DNA of 64,000 bases, from contig JAUNVU010000003.1 in assembly GCA_030537525.1 (NCBI GenBank), positions 29,851 through 93,850 on the forward strand. The letters run 5' to 3'. This document shows, piece after piece, positions 55,228 to 62,897 of the stretch. A program made the position numbers and the translations under genes. Positions within the stretch are counted from its first letter, which is position 1. Every line of letters begins with the position of its first letter. A model generated the notes under the pieces. That model was not told the DNA's origin, searched no databases, and saw only the letters and a program-made list of their open reading frames with translations. This stretch comes from Eubacteriales bacterium (GTDB taxonomy: Bacteria; Bacillota; Clostridia; Saccharofermentanales; DTU023).

Positions 55228-55896
55228 ATGAACTTCAAACAAGTCTGTACCGAAATGATACGTCACAGCGATCCCAAGAAGGGGCGAGGAATTGCTCGTT
55301 TTCTCAAGGGACGCTATGAGTTCATGGGCGTGGAATCTAAACTTCGAAGGAAGATAGCAAATCAATACTTGAAGCAGGACAACTGTCCTGAAGAGATCGA
55401 CTGGGAGTACGTTGATGCCTGCTGGGATCAAGTGTTTAGAGAGTTCCAATACCTAGCCCTAGACTACCTTCAACAGAGGGCAGAACTATTACAGATTTCA
55501 GACCTCTACAAGCTGCGTCGCCTGATCCAAGAGAAGCCCGGTTGGGATATTTGTGATCAAATGGGTAGACTAGCTCTCAATATCACGAGCCGCGAGCCAG
55601 AAGGTAAGAAACAGATACTGGAATGGTCGCGCTATAACGACAGCAGTGTACGCCGGGTTGCGATTATCCATCAACTAGACCTCCGCGGTGAGGCCGATGA
55701 AGAGCTCTTAACTGAGATCATCGAGGGCAATCTCCCGACTAAGGAGCCGATAATCAAGAAGGCGATCACTAGAGCGCTTAGTGAATACTCGAAGTACAAG
55801 CCAGAATTTGTTGAAGACTTTATCTGGCAGAATTCTGAGAAGATGAGTGCCGAGATGCGCCGAGAGGCTGGCAAGAACTTGCCTCCCAAAGAATAA
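55228..55896 (+). CDS. alkD: AlkD-like DNA alkylation repair glycosylase
   Basis: HEAT-repeat DNA glycosylase that removes N3- and N7-alkylpurines. 222 aa. FLKGRYEFMGVESKLRRKI matches the N-terminal family motif, PGWDICDQMG carries the catalytic Trp-Asp pair, and DSSVRRVAIIHQL holds the conserved active-site Arg. TATAAT lies about 40 bases upstream. Convergent with the flippase-like gene; its terminator reaches into that gene's 3' end. Confidence 0.9.
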   Translation: MNFKQVCTEMIRHSDPKKGRGIARFLKGRYEFMGVESKLRRKIANQYLKQDNCPEEIDWEYVDACWDQVFREFQYLALDYLQQRAELLQISDLYKLRRLIQEKPGWDICDQMGRLALNITSREPEGKKQILEWSRYNDSSVRRVAIIHQLDLRGEADEELLTEIIEGNLPTKEPIIKKAITRALSEYSKYKPEFVEDFIWQNSEKMSAEMRREAGKNLPPKE

Positions 55897-55911
55897 TTAA
55901 TTATTTTTGAC

Positions 55912-57057
55912 TTACTTAGAGCCCTGCGATTTAGATTTCGCAGGGTTCTTTTCTGTTCTGCCGAAGGGATTACGCCTTAGGTCGATGAAGGCATAAAGAC
56001 AGAATCCAAGGGCGATCAGCAGGAAGAAGTAAAGTGTCACTGTACGGGCGACTATCATAGTGGCAACTGAGCCGCTGTAGCCTAAGATGTCTGAAAATAT
56101 CTTGGCGAAGCTACTCTCTCCGAGACCAATGAAGCCAGGCGTGGGGATGGCCGATGCGGTCAGCATATAAAGACAGATCAGGCGCATGAATTCGAAAAAA
56201 GGCGGCCTGAGGCCGATGGCAAGGGCACAGAAATAGAAGGCCAAGTAGTAGACTGCGGTACCAAAGAGGAAGTAGAGACCGAGTCTGATGAAATTTCTGA
56301 ATCTGGCACTCAGTAATTGACTGCCACCTTCATATTGTTTGAGCCAGTCCTTTAGCTTGCGCTTGGCCTCTTGGCGACGTTTAATTACTCTCTTCTGAAT
56401 TAAGAAGCTCAGGATCCGTCGAGCCGTTGTGGCAATTAGAGCTGGTTTGAAGAGGAGCATGGTACAGGCTATGGCCATAACTGTGGCCAGCAAACTACCG
56501 ATGACGAAGAAAGGACGATAACCAGCTAGAGCAGCCCAGGCTTTTGCCGGATTCCCAAGGAGAGAAATGGAACCGAGGATGAGCTTAGAAAGATAATAAT
56601 AAAGTGATAGTGAGACGAAGGCCAAGGTGGAGTGGGCGACCTTGATGCCATGACGGTAGAGGAAGTAGATCTCCATGGGTTGGCCACCAGAAGATGAGGG
56701 CGTGATGTTGTTGAAGAAGAAGCCGATCATGGCAGTCTTGACTCCGATCATCAGCGGTAATTGACGCCCTGTTGCTCCATAGATTAGATTCAGCAATACC
56801 TGACCGAAGACCACTTGTAGGTAAAAGACGGCCGCCAGCCCTAGGAAGATGAAGAAGGGATTGGCTGTGAGCAAGAGAGCATTCACAGTTTCTCGGTCGT
56901 AGTATTTGAATAGTAAACGAAAGGTAAAGAAGAGCAAGAGGCCCATGAAGAGAAGGTAGAGCAGGCTCTGACTAACTTTGAGCTTGCGAGGGGCAGCGGC
57001 CTCAACCTCAGTGCGAGGACTATTTGATCTGAATTTTAGATACTCTTCCTTACTCAT
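55912..57057 (-). CDS. Flippase-like / lysylphosphatidylglycerol synthase TM-family protein (UPF0104)
   Basis: Integral membrane protein of the LPG synthase TM/flippase superfamily (COG0392-like). 381 aa with about eight hydrophobic segments. FFNNITPSSSGGQPMEIYFLYRHG and ASAIPTPGFIGLGESSF are the two family signatures. The catalytic MprF C-terminal domain is absent, so it is probably a lipid transport rather than synthase protein (inference). AAGGAAAA precedes the ATG. Lies 18 bases downstream of the YitT gene in one transcript. The Lys/Ser tail overlaps the alkD terminator. Confidence 0.87.
   Translation of the reverse strand: MSKEEYLKFRSNSPRTEVEAAAPRKLKVSQSLLYLLFMGLLLFFTFRLLFKYYDRETVNALLLTANPFFIFLGLAAVFYLQVVFGQVLLNLIYGATGRQLPLMIGVKTAMIGFFFNNITPSSSGGQPMEIYFLYRHGIKVAHSTLAFVSLSLYYYLSKLILGSISLLGNPAKAWAALAGYRPFFVIGSLLATVMAIACTMLLFKPALIATTARRILSFLIQKRVIKRRQEAKRKLKDWLKQYEGGSQLLSARFRNFIRLGLYFLFGTAVYYLAFYFCALAIGLRPPFFEFMRLICLYMLTASAIPTPGFIGLGESSFAKIFSDILGYSGSVATMIVARTVTLYFFLLIALGFCLYAFIDLRRNPFGRTEKNPAKSKSQGSK
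55919..55948 (+). terminator. alkD terminator embedded in the 3' end of the convergent gene
   Basis: An 11-bp stem (55919-55929 with 55938-55948, one G.T pair) with loop TTTAGATT is followed on the plus strand by TTTTCTG. It overlaps the last codons (KSQGSK region) of the minus-strand flippase-like gene. Confidence 0.75.
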
Positions 57058-57075
57058 TTTTTCCTTACAGACAAT

Positions 57076-57951
57076 TTACTCGTGGGGCAAGAAACCTTGG
57101 CCACGAACTTCATTATAGTCGAGAATGATGACGAAGGCCTCTGGATCCACATCTTTTACAATTTTATTGAGCATAACTTGCTGTGTGCGATTACAAGCGC
57201 AGAGCAAGACATCCTTGTCGGCACCTGAGTAAGAACCTTTCGCCAGTAACCTGGTAGAGCCGCGTCGAATCTGCTGGCCGATGATTTTCGCCAGTTCTGT
57301 GCTCTGCTCAGAGATGATCATGGCCAGCTTACCCGTGGTGAAGCCATACATCATGCGGTCAATGAAGAAGGTTGAGACAAAGGTGAAGAGGAAGCCGTAT
57401 AAGACAGCGTCAATATTACCGAAGACTAGCCAACCAAAGAAGATGATTGAACCATCGATGACCATTGTGATTTGACCGATAGAGAGATGTGGTTTGACCT
57501 TTCTGGCGGACATTATGACGAGGTCAGTGCCACCTGTGCATGTGTTGTTATTATAGATGATGGCGAGCCCGATACCAGAGAAGGCGCCGGCATACATGGC
57601 TGCCAGCAGGTGCATGCCGTCATACATACCAAACATTGGGACGACCACGTCCATGAAGAAGGCTGAAATGACGAGAGTCCGAAAAGTTCTCAGTAGATAA
57701 CCTATGCCCAGATAGCGCTTTGAGCCTAGGATAATCGGTAGGTTCAAAACCAGTGCTACTGTACCAATAGGCAAGAAAGAGAAGAAGTGGTTGATGATTA
57801 TAGCGATGCCTGAGATGCCTCCAGGAGCGAAGTCGGCATTTGCTGCAAAGTAGTAGATGCCGATGGCATAAAGCAAAGAACCAAAGCAGTCTAGAGCGAT
57901 TTCACGCAGCATATTGCGACCAGCAAAGTAATTTTTCAGCCTATTTTTCAT
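57076..57951 (-). CDS. YitT family membrane protein, second copy
   Basis: 291 aa. Membrane domain (about 10-190) with FAPGGISGIAIIINH and TCTGGTDLVIMSARKV, then DUF2179 (about 205-291) with RRGSTRLLAKGSYSGADKDVLLCACN and DPEAFVIILDYNEVRGQGF. Same two-domain plan as the protein encoded at 32384-33265. Function unknown. TGAGGTG precedes the ATG. Confidence 0.9.
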   Translation of the reverse strand: MKNRLKNYFAGRNMLREIALDCFGSLLYAIGIYYFAANADFAPGGISGIAIIINHFFSFLPIGTVALVLNLPIILGSKRYLGIGYLLRTFRTLVISAFFMDVVVPMFGMYDGMHLLAAMYAGAFSGIGLAIIYNNNTCTGGTDLVIMSARKVKPHLSIGQITMVIDGSIIFFGWLVFGNIDAVLYGFLFTFVSTFFIDRMMYGFTTGKLAMIISEQSTELAKIIGQQIRRGSTRLLAKGSYSGADKDVLLCACNRTQQVMLNKIVKDVDPEAFVIILDYNEVRGQGFLPHE

Positions 57952-58032
57952 ATTTCACCTCAGTTTGGGCGGGGCCCGATTGAGCAAATTTTAGCATGAA
58001 TGAAAGAGGGGGTAAATTATAGGGGTAAAAGC

Positions 58033-58065
58033 TAAGAAGGCCTGGCAGAACGCCAGACCTTCTTA
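58033..58065. other. Strong hairpin in the yitT-ptsH intergenic region
   Basis: AAGAAGG-C-CTGGC pairs with GCCAG-A-CCTTCTT (12 bp, one mismatch, loop AGAAC). It lies between divergent genes. On the minus strand AGCTTTTACC follows, terminator-like; on the plus strand it sits just before an AGGAG-ATG. The rest of the 297-base gap 57952-58248 is AT-rich with a likely ptsH promoter. Confidence 0.45.
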
Positions 58066-58076
58066 AGAGGAGACAT

Positions 58077-58142
58077 ATGAAGAGGTGTTGTTATGCTTCT
58101 ATCATACGAGCTGTTTATGGCAGAAAAATATACTATTTTTGA
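58077..58142 (+). CDS. Possible 21-codon leader or small ORF with a Cys-Cys pair
   Basis: ATG with AGGAG four bases upstream opens a 21-residue frame beginning MKRCCYASII and ending IYYF at a TGA. It lies between the hairpin and the ptsH promoter. Good ribosome site, but too short for coding statistics, so it may be chance. Confidence 0.25.
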   Translation: MKRCCYASIIRAVYGRKIYYF

Positions 58143-58186
58143 ACTATTGTGAAGTTTTTAACATTCTTGCTCACAATTATCTTCAT

Positions 58187-58222
58187 TTGATTGCGGAAAT
58201 AATTATGATTTATGATTATAAT
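58187..58222 (+). promoter_or_regulatory. Candidate ptsH promoter
   Basis: TTGATT (58187-58192), 18 bp, TATGAT (58211-58216); an overlapping TATAAT (58217-58222) could serve as an alternative -10. The leader to ATG 58249 would be about 25 bases and contains AAGAGGTG. Confidence 0.5.
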
Positions 58223-58248
58223 AATTAAAACTACTCAAGAGGTGCCAT

Positions 58249-58512
58249 ATGCTGAAAGAAAAATACACAGTAAACAATCCATCTGGCCTCCACCTGAGGC
58301 CTGCGACCATCTTCTCGCAAGAGGTGTCGAAGCTCTCTTCAGATATTGTGATTCACTATAAAGACAAGTCGGTCAATCCCAAGTCTGTTCTGATGTTGAT
58401 GGCAGCAGGTATTAGCAAGGGTGCTGAGATCGAAATTGAAGTCAAGGGTGATAATGAAGAAGCTGATCTCCAGAAAATTATTGAGTTGCTAGACTCGGGG
58501 CTTGGCGAGTAG
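58249..58512 (+). CDS. ptsH: Phosphocarrier protein HPr
   Basis: Carries phosphate from enzyme I to sugar-specific EII proteins. 87 aa. His15 in GLHLRPAT is the phosphorylation site and Ser46 in NPKSVLMLM is the HPrK/P regulatory site, so it is a true HPr and not Crh. Leu16 replaces the usual Ala. It is alone and convergent with ptsI instead of upstream of it, unlike the common ptsHI operon. Confidence 0.95.
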   Translation: MLKEKYTVNNPSGLHLRPATIFSQEVSKLSSDIVIHYKDKSVNPKSVLMLMAAGISKGAEIEIEVKGDNEEADLQKIIELLDSGLGE

Positions 58513-58532
58513 TTAATTAAATAGAAGCAGTT

Positions 58533-58561
58533 GAGGCGGTCACCTATGTCGTGACCGCCTC
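58533..58561. terminator. Bidirectional terminator between ptsH and ptsI
   Basis: An 11-bp perfect stem (58533-58543 with 58551-58561), loop CTATGTC, followed on the plus strand by TTTC and on the minus strand by AACTGCTTCTATTTAATT. Serves both convergent genes. Confidence 0.85.
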
Positions 58562-58586
58562 TTTCAGTATTAGTTAATCTTATTGA

Positions 58587-60269
58587 TCAGTCTAATAAAT
58601 TTCTAAGATAACCCTCGACCTCTGCTGTAGTTTGTAACTTCAAGCAATTGGCGGCCATTTCCTGGGCCATTCCATAGTCGAGTTCCATCAGACGTTTCTT
58701 GATCTTCGGAATATCGCTGAGCGACATAGAGTACTCGTCTAGGCCTAGTCCGAGTAAGAGTTCACAGACGTCTTCACGAGAAGCAAATTCGCCACAGACA
58801 CCAACTTCAATGCCAGCTTCATGACCTGCTTCTATGGTCTCTGCAATCGCACGGATAACTGCGGGATGTAGGGGATTATAAAGCTCTTGTAGAGCTTCAT
58901 TGCCGCGGTCAGCAGCGAGCATATACTGAGTTAAATCGTTTGTGCCAATGGAGAAGAAGTCGGCCTCTTTGGCAAGCTCTCTTGCCATGTAGACAGCGGC
59001 TGGAGTTTCGACCATGATGCCCTGAGGCACAGGGGAAAAAGCCACAGCCCTAGCAGCTAACTCGCTTTCTGCCTCGGCCGCCACCAGCTTCGCCTCACGC
59101 AGTTCGTCAACTGATACTATCATGGGGTACATGAGTTTTAAGGGTCCGTGAGCAGCAGCTCTGAGTGCTGCTTTAATCTGTGTCTTAAAGATCTCTCTAC
59201 GATCTAGGCAGAAGCGGATAGCTCGCCAGCCGAGGAAGGGATTATCCTCTGTGGGGAAGTCGTAATAGGGGAGGTCCTTGTCGCCGCCGATATCCAGAGT
59301 TCTAAGAATCATCTCACCGCCATCAAGAGCTTCAAGAGCCGCCTTATAGACCTGGTATTGTCGCTCTTCATCAGGCCAATCCTGGCCATCCATGAAGAGA
59401 AATTCAGAGCGGAAGAGACCGACGCCATCAGGCTTCTTTTCCTTCGCCGCTGCAATGTCAGCAGAGTTGCCGAGATTGGCATAGACCTTCAATTTTCGGC
59501 CGTCTTGTGTAATTGCTGGTGCATTGGCAAGTTCTTGCAAGAGAACTTCACTCTCTAGATACTGCTCTTTGGCAATCTGATACTCTCTTTGCTCGTCACC
59601 TTTAGGATCTATCCAAATCTCGCCACTCGCTGCATTAAAGGCCAGGTGATCGTGTCCTTCAGTTTCGGCTAGTAGATTGGGTACGCCGACTAGGGCGGGT
59701 AGACCGAGGCTCTTGGAAATTATGGCGACATGTGATGTGACGCCGCCGACTTCGGTTAAGAAGCCTAGCACAAGATCAAGTGGCAGGAGAGCTGTATCTG
59801 AAGGTAGGAGCTCACGAGCGACGATGATGGAGGGTTCTACTAAGTCGTCGAAAGGGTTGCCTTTCGTGCCACTGAGCTCAGCGAGAAGACGCTGGCCGAT
59901 ATCCTTGACGTCGTCAGCGCGCTCACTGAGGTAGGGATCGGGAATAGCTTTGAATTCTGCTGCGACTTCTTCACTAGCTAACTGGACAGCGGCAATGGCG
60001 CCCTTGCCAGACATAATCTTTTCTTCTATTTTACTGGCTAAATAGGGGTCGTTGACTATGGCCAGATGACCCGTGAAAATTTCGCTATTAGCAGCGAGTT
60101 TTTCGAGGTCAGTGCTGGCGTTTGCCACGGCCTGCTTAAATTTCTCTAGTTCCTCGGCAGGCGTATCGACAGCTTGCTGCAATGGGGCCTTTGCCGATTT
60201 GACATAACGGAAGATAGGGCCGTCTGCGAAGCCTCGGGAGAAGGTTTTACTTGCTTGTATCTTAGCCAT
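58587..60269 (-). CDS. ptsI: PTS enzyme I (phosphoenolpyruvate-protein phosphotransferase)
   Basis: First step of PTS: takes phosphate from PEP and gives it to HPr. 560 aa. The phospho-His lies in GGVTSHVAIISKSLGLPALVG (about residue 187). The PEP-binding barrel has LRTLDIGGDKDLPY, ENPFLGWRAIRFCL, GIMVETPAA, FSIGTNDLTQYMLAADRGN and the active-site Cys in GVCGEFA. ATG 60269 follows GAGGTGG; an in-frame GTG upstream is less likely. Ends in TGA, one of the few such stops here. Confidence 0.96.
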   Translation of the reverse strand: MAKIQASKTFSRGFADGPIFRYVKSAKAPLQQAVDTPAEELEKFKQAVANASTDLEKLAANSEIFTGHLAIVNDPYLASKIEEKIMSGKGAIAAVQLASEEVAAEFKAIPDPYLSERADDVKDIGQRLLAELSGTKGNPFDDLVEPSIIVARELLPSDTALLPLDLVLGFLTEVGGVTSHVAIISKSLGLPALVGVPNLLAETEGHDHLAFNAASGEIWIDPKGDEQREYQIAKEQYLESEVLLQELANAPAITQDGRKLKVYANLGNSADIAAAKEKKPDGVGLFRSEFLFMDGQDWPDEERQYQVYKAALEALDGGEMILRTLDIGGDKDLPYYDFPTEDNPFLGWRAIRFCLDRREIFKTQIKAALRAAAHGPLKLMYPMIVSVDELREAKLVAAEAESELAARAVAFSPVPQGIMVETPAAVYMARELAKEADFFSIGTNDLTQYMLAADRGNEALQELYNPLHPAVIRAIAETIEAGHEAGIEVGVCGEFASREDVCELLLGLGLDEYSMSLSDIPKIKKRLMELDYGMAQEMAANCLKLQTTAEVEGYLRNLLD

Positions 60270-60390
60270 AAATGCCACCTCACATTTACTTTTTTACCTA
60301 ATTAATATAACATTTACTGAGATTGTTTTGGGCATATTGACGGCCGTTTAGGCTGTTTTTGCCGAGATTTTTTGATTATGGAGAGTTGAT

Positions 60391-61608
60391 ATGAGTCACA
60401 AATTTGATTTTACTGAAATTATCGAACGTCGCGGCACAGATTCCATGAAGTGGGATGCGACCGAGCGCATCTACAAGGATTATCTCGGCAAACGTGACCC
60501 CAAAGATGTGATCTGTATGTGGATTGCCGACATGGACTTCTATCCGCCAAGAGAGATTGCCGAAGCGGTTGAAAAGCGAGCAGCTCACCACATTTATGGT
60601 TACACCTATGAGCCGTTAGACTTACCCGAGATCGTTGCCAAATGGGTCAATAAGCATTATCACATCGATGTTGAGCCGGAAGAATACAGCTATACTCCAG
60701 GCATAGTGCCAGCGATTGGAGTGGCGCTCAGAGCCTATTGCCAAGAGGGTGATGGGGTCATAATTTTGAGCCCTGTCTATGGTCCCTTCTCTAAGACTAT
60801 TAAGCAGAATAATATGACTCTTCAATCTGTTGAGTTGAAGCATGAGCAGGACGGCTGGGAGATTGATTTTGAGGCTCTAGAAGCCGCGGTGAATGAGAAG
60901 ACTAAGGTCTTGCTCTTCTGTTCACCACACAATCCTATCGGTCGAGTTTGGCGCAAGGATGAGTTAGAGAAGATTCGTGACTTCGTCATCAAGCACGACC
61001 TCCTCTTGATCTCAGACGAGATTCACGCCGACTTCATCTACAGCGGCCACGAGCACTTCTCACCTGTGCGCATGCCAGAATTACGAGATCGCACAATCAC
61101 TTGCTTCGCACCTTCGAAAACCTTCTCAGTTGCTGGCCTAATGGCTTCGGCAATCATTATCAGGAATCCAGAGCTGCGTGAGAAATTCAGAGCAGAGCGC
61201 GATAAGAGTGGGCTACACGGCAATATGTTTGGCTACCTCGCAATGCGCGCCGCCTGGCTCCATGGTGAACCCTGGATGCGCGAGATGATGGAGGTTCTGG
61301 AGCAGAATAGAGATTATCTATTTGAAAAGATCAATGAGCTAAACGAATATGGTGTAGCTCTGACTAGGCCTGAATCGACTTTCCTAGCGTTTATTGATTT
61401 CCGTGAATTCATGCAGAAGACCGGCATGACAGAACAAGCCGAACTTATGCGCTTCATCCTGGAGGATGCTGGTATTGCTATGAACCCTGGTACTGACTTC
61501 GGACCAGAGGGTAAGGGCTATGCTCGTATGAACTTTGGCTGTCCGCTGAGTCGTATTGAAGAAGCTGTTGAACGCCTAGCGAAGGCCGTCAAGGCGAAAC
61601 TCGCCTAG
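60391..61608 (+). CDS. MalY/PatB-family PLP enzyme (cystathionine beta-lyase type)
   Basis: Fold-type I aminotransferase superfamily, C-S lyase branch, cleaving cystathionine or cysteine. 405 aa. RRGTDSMKWD and MWIADMDFYPP at the N-terminus are the MalY/PatB hallmark, CSPHNPIGRVWRKDEL contains the PLP-Asn, SDEIHADFIY the PLP-Asp, and the PLP Lys is in CFAPSKTFSVAGL. NPGTDFGPEGKGYARMNFGCP carries the carboxylate-binding Arg. Monocistronic, with its own strong terminator. Confidence 0.93.
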   Translation: MSHKFDFTEIIERRGTDSMKWDATERIYKDYLGKRDPKDVICMWIADMDFYPPREIAEAVEKRAAHHIYGYTYEPLDLPEIVAKWVNKHYHIDVEPEEYSYTPGIVPAIGVALRAYCQEGDGVIILSPVYGPFSKTIKQNNMTLQSVELKHEQDGWEIDFEALEAAVNEKTKVLLFCSPHNPIGRVWRKDELEKIRDFVIKHDLLLISDEIHADFIYSGHEHFSPVRMPELRDRTITCFAPSKTFSVAGLMASAIIIRNPELREKFRAERDKSGLHGNMFGYLAMRAAWLHGEPWMREMMEVLEQNRDYLFEKINELNEYGVALTRPESTFLAFIDFREFMQKTGMTEQAELMRFILEDAGIAMNPGTDFGPEGKGYARMNFGCPLSRIEEAVERLAKAVKAKLA

Positions 61609-61668
61609 TCAAAAATAACTTGGCAAAAGCCCAGGGTGTAAACTGCCCTGTAATATAACGAACACAGC

Positions 61669-61698
61669 GAAGCCCTGGTCTAGCCAGGGCTTCTTTAC
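61669..61698 (+). terminator. Terminator after the MalY/PatB gene
   Basis: A 10-bp perfect stem (61669-61678 with 61684-61693), loop TCTAG, followed by TTTACGTTTTT on the plus strand. Confidence 0.88.
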
Positions 61699-61724
61699 GT
61701 TTTTAGATAATGGGATTAGTCCGC

Positions 61725-62474
61725 TTATTTTTGAATTTGAATCAGGGCCTTGCCTATGTAATTTTTCAGATTCTGGCCGTAGCCCCACTTCGCAGCGTAC
61801 TCATCGGTAACCTCGCTTAGATTGATGAAGATTTTCTCGAAGCCAGCACCGCGAATGATCTCTTCTAGCTCTGCTACCTGCACAGCACCACCCACTCAGG
61901 TGCCGTAGAGATTATCTGCCTGCTGCAGCTCTGAAGATAGTGGCTGTTTCAGGTAGACATCTGAGATAATGGCCTCACCACCGGTTTTTAACACCCGGTA
62001 GATCTCACGATATACGCTGATCTTGTCACTTTCTAAATTGATTACGCAATTTGAGATAATCTTATCTATGGATTCTGTGGCAAAAGGCAAGTCCACCAGT
62101 TCGCCCAGTCGAAATTCCAAGTCCTTGAAACCCTTCTTGGCTGCTGTGCGCTCGGCTTTTGCCAGCATTTCAGGCAGGTGGTCGACACCGTAGAAGGTGC
62201 CGCCTTCGGGAAAGCGGATTCTGGCGAGGAAGAGGTCGAGGCCGGCGCCTGAACCGAGGTCTAGCAGAGTCTCGCCAGGGCGGAGGATCAGTTGCTCGAG
62301 GGGATTGCCACAGGCCAGTCCCAGCTTGATCTCGGCGGGTAGTTTGGCGAGCTCTTCTGAGCGGTAGCCAAGTGAGTGGTAGAGCTCTAGAGGATCGATC
62401 TCAGTCTGATACTCGCCGTCTACTAGCTTCTTGTAAAAGATCTTGACTTCGTTTTTAATCCGCTCTCTATCCAT
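61725..62474 (-). CDS. arsM: Selenocysteine-containing ArsM-like SAM methyltransferase (UGA at codon 193)
   Basis: SAM-dependent methyltransferase of the arsenite methyltransferase (ArsM) type. Read through TGA at 61896-61898 it has 249 aa and ends at TAA. SAM motif I is LDLGSGAGLD (71-80). LGYRSEELAKLP and ACGNP (Cys55), SNCVINLESDK (Cys143) and VLKTGGEAIISDVY are ArsM landmarks. The next family motif, C-V/I-x-GAL, appears as U-VGGAV with U193. Cys143 to U193 is 50 residues, the spacing of the As(III)-binding Cys174/Cys224 in algal ArsM. The last 56 residues after the UGA continue the ArsM pattern (LEEIIRGAGFEKIFI). The gene begins two bases after the pyrI stop. Confidence 0.87.
61867..61889 (-). 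promoter_or_regulatory. Putative bacterial SECIS element of the ArsM-like gene
   Basis: Starting six bases after the UGA, an 8-position stem (61889-61882 with 61874-61867, one mismatch and several G.U pairs) closes a 7-base loop GCAGGTA that contains the conserved-type GG. UGA to loop is 14 bases. Weaker than the npr element but in the right place. Folded by eye. Confidence 0.5.
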
Positions 62475-62476
62475 TA

Positions 62477-62896
62477 CTACTCTTTCGCTCTGGTGTCGCA
62501 GTAGAGGCAGCGATAGATGCCCTGTTCTTCATCGCTCAGGCGGAAGACGTGGGGGAGTTCTTGTTCGATCGAGGTGATGCAGCGTGGATTCTTGCAGCGG
62601 ATGACGTCGGTCATGCGTTTTGGCAGCTGGGGATGGTACTTCTCGGAGCGCACGCCGTCGTGGATGACATTAACCGTGATATGTGGGTCGATGTAGCCCA
62701 GCAGATCATAGTCCAGTGGGATATGTGAGGCAATCTTCAGGATGTCTTTACGTCCGTATTTTTCAGAGCTTGCGTTGCGGATCATTGCCACTTGGCAGTC
62801 GAGGTCCTCGAGCTTCAGATACTCGTAGATCTTCATGGCTTTGCCAGCGGGGATGTGGTCGATGACCAGACCTTCAGTAATTGAACCAATAATCAT
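62477..62896 (-). CDS. pyrI: Aspartate carbamoyltransferase regulatory subunit
   Basis: Binds ATP/CTP and tunes the PyrB catalytic trimers. 139 aa. N-terminal allosteric domain with GLVIDHIPAGKAMKI; C-terminal zinc domain has four Cys as C-x4-C and C-x2-C (RCKNPRCI and YRCLYC). It begins one base after the pyrB stop and ends two bases before the Sec methyltransferase. Confidence 0.96.
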   Translation of the reverse strand: MIIGSITEGLVIDHIPAGKAMKIYEYLKLEDLDCQVAMIRNASSEKYGRKDILKIASHIPLDYDLLGYIDPHITVNVIHDGVRSEKYHPQLPKRMTDVIRCKNPRCITSIEQELPHVFRLSDEEQGIYRCLYCDTRAKE

Positions 62897-62897
62897 T

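Noticed and set aside
58142..58197. Extending the small ORF at 58077 through its TGA as a third selenoprotein
   Set aside because: The continuation is a short hydrophobic stretch ending at another TGA, with no conserved Cys context.
61896..61898. TGA in the methyltransferase as the true stop
   Set aside because: Fifty-six following codons keep ArsM C-terminal motifs, and the position is the conserved metalloid Cys.
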